Part shown: positions 63,196-64,000 of the stretch, one piece after another
How the letters are laid out: each line of letters begins with the position of its first letter
How positions within the stretch are numbered: position 1 is the stretch's first letter
Origin: Aquibaculum arenosum
GTDB taxonomy: Bacteria > Pseudomonadota > Alphaproteobacteria > Kiloniellales > DSM-21159
Direction: 5' to 3'
DNA: 64,000 nucleotides
Assembly: GCF_029222965.1 (NCBI RefSeq)
Contig: NZ_JARHUD010000004.1
Coordinates: 1 to 64,000 of the forward strand
The notes under the pieces: generated by a model
Database searches by the model: none
The model's input: the letters and a program-made list of their open reading frames with translations, nothing else
Told to the model about the DNA's origin: nothing
Translations under genes and position numbers: made by a program

Positions 63196-64000
63196 ATGGC
63201 GGGCTGGGCGGACAACTTCAGCTACGACTACTACGCTCGCCTGGTGGAAGCGGCCAGCCGCTTTCTCACCCCGCGGCTCTTCCGTGAGGTGCCCTCGCTT
63301 CGGGCCGACGGCGGCCACCTGCTGTTGCGCCACGACATCGACTGCAGCCTGGAGGCTGCCTTGGCGCTGGGCCGGCTTGAGCACGACATGGGGGTGCGCG
63401 CCACCTACTTCGTGATGATGCAGTCGCTGCTCTACGACCCCGAGCAGGGCGATGCGCTGCGCGAACTGCGCGACCTGGGCCACGAGGTGGGCATCCACTT
63501 CGACTGCCCGCCCGAGCAGCGCGGCGACGACCGCGCCGGCCTGGAAGCGCGGGTGCGCATGGACTGCCATCGGCTGCAGGCGGTGCTGGGCGAGGCTGTG
63601 ACCTCGATTTCCTTCCACCGGCCGGTGGAGAGCTTCCTGCGCGGACCGCTCTTCATCGCCGGGCGCGTGAATGCCTACGCCGCGGAACTGATGACTTGGT
63701 ACATCTCCGATTCCCGCGGTTCCTGGCGCTGCGGCGAGCCGCTGGACGAGCTCACCCAAGCGCGCCACGGCACGCTGCAACTGCTCACTCATCCCATCTG
63801 GTGGGGTCGCGAGCACTTGGCGCCGGCCGACCGGCTGCAGCTCTTCTTTCGCCAGTCGACCAGGCATATGAGCCGGCGCGAGCGCGCGGTCTTCGATGCC
63901 ATTCTCACCGCAACCATGCCCGGCGTGCGGCGCAACGGCCTTTATGCCCCGCCGCCCAGCCTTCTCCGCCAGCAGCCTCCGCTGCCGCGAGAAGCGGATC
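63196..64000 (+). CDS. polysaccharide deacetylase-like protein (partial at window edge)
   Basis: At least 268 residues; the reading frame is still open at the last base. The start ATG at 63196 follows AGGGAG. The NodB-type metal motif RHDIDCS is near residue 47, with VGIHFDCPP and SFHRPVESF further on and LLTHPIWW near residue 196. Such proteins remove acetyl groups or act in polysaccharide assembly; the chemistry here is not certain because the classical catalytic base is not obvious. Confidence 0.8.
   Translation, partial: MAGWADNFSYDYYARLVEAASRFLTPRLFREVPSLRADGGHLLLRHDIDCSLEAALALGRLEHDMGVRATYFVMMQSLLYDPEQGDALRELRDLGHEVGIHFDCPPEQRGDDRAGLEARVRMDCHRLQAVLGEAVTSISFHRPVESFLRGPLFIAGRVNAYAAELMTWYISDSRGSWRCGEPLDELTQARHGTLQLLTHPIWWGREHLAPADRLQLFFRQSTRHMSRRERAVFDAILTATMPGVRRNGLYAPPPSLLRQQPPLPREAD

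Noticed and set aside
1-64000. CRISPR array, insertion sequences or prophage
   Set aside because: No regularly spaced repeats, no transposase or phage structural genes were found; the only mobile traces are the tRNA-Val repeats and the palindromic repeats.

Overview
The window is a high-GC stretch of about 64 kb from a bacterial chromosome, very probably an alphaproteobacterium. The evidence is an exact GAAC-N7-GAAC LexA box in front of imuA-imuB, a complete N-acetylglutaminylglutamine (NAGGN) osmolyte operon, a copper nitrite reductase, methylmalonyl-CoA mutase, serine-glyoxylate aminotransferase and overall codon use. The NAGGN genes suggest a salt-tolerant member of the Rhodospirillales/Kiloniellales type; that placement is inference, because no rRNA or phylogenetic marker was compared.

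Layout. 0-9 kb: a cation antiporter, NirK, apt, a PAS sensor kinase and two divergent amidases. 9.2-11.5 kb: tRNA-Glu, a low-GC flank with a small methyltransferase, a PaiB-like protein and a PilZ protein. 11.7-16 kb: a two-gene secreted pair whose second member is an 1187-residue protein with a metzincin zinc site. 16-22 kb: small hypothetical proteins, an RraA-like protein, GNAT, ArsC, a HAD phosphatase and methylmalonyl-CoA mutase. 22-28 kb: a minus-strand operon of multicopper oxidase, monohaem cytochrome c, phytochelatin-synthase-like peptidase, both subunits of a GMC/FAD dehydrogenase and an MFS carrier. 28-36.6 kb: CoA transferase, a DUF892 protein, DinB and the NAGGN operon.

36.9-39.9 kb: an accessory stretch between tRNA-Leu and tRNA-Val. 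It holds an XRE regulator, a lipoprotein and a higBA toxin-antitoxin pair bounded by a 33-bp direct repeat of the tRNA-Val 3' end. 40-56 kb: mostly housekeeping genes (sga, sppA, tlyA, a MATE exporter, a LivJ-like binding protein, a GGDEF-EAL protein, aat, imuAB, a GDT1 family exporter, leuA). 56.4-64 kb: the start of an exopolysaccharide locus with an export protein, a tyrosine autokinase, a NusG/RfaH paralogue, WbpA/B/D-type sugar genes and a deacetylase-like gene cut by the window edge. An ops-like sequence lies between the RfaH paralogue and wbpA.

The most unusual items are the phytochelatin synthase/oxidoreductase operon, the RfaH-ops pairing in an alphaproteobacterium-like genome, the secreted metzincin pair, the 1.1-kb tRNA-flanked higBA insertion, and a dispersed hairpin repeat of about 95 bp present twice.
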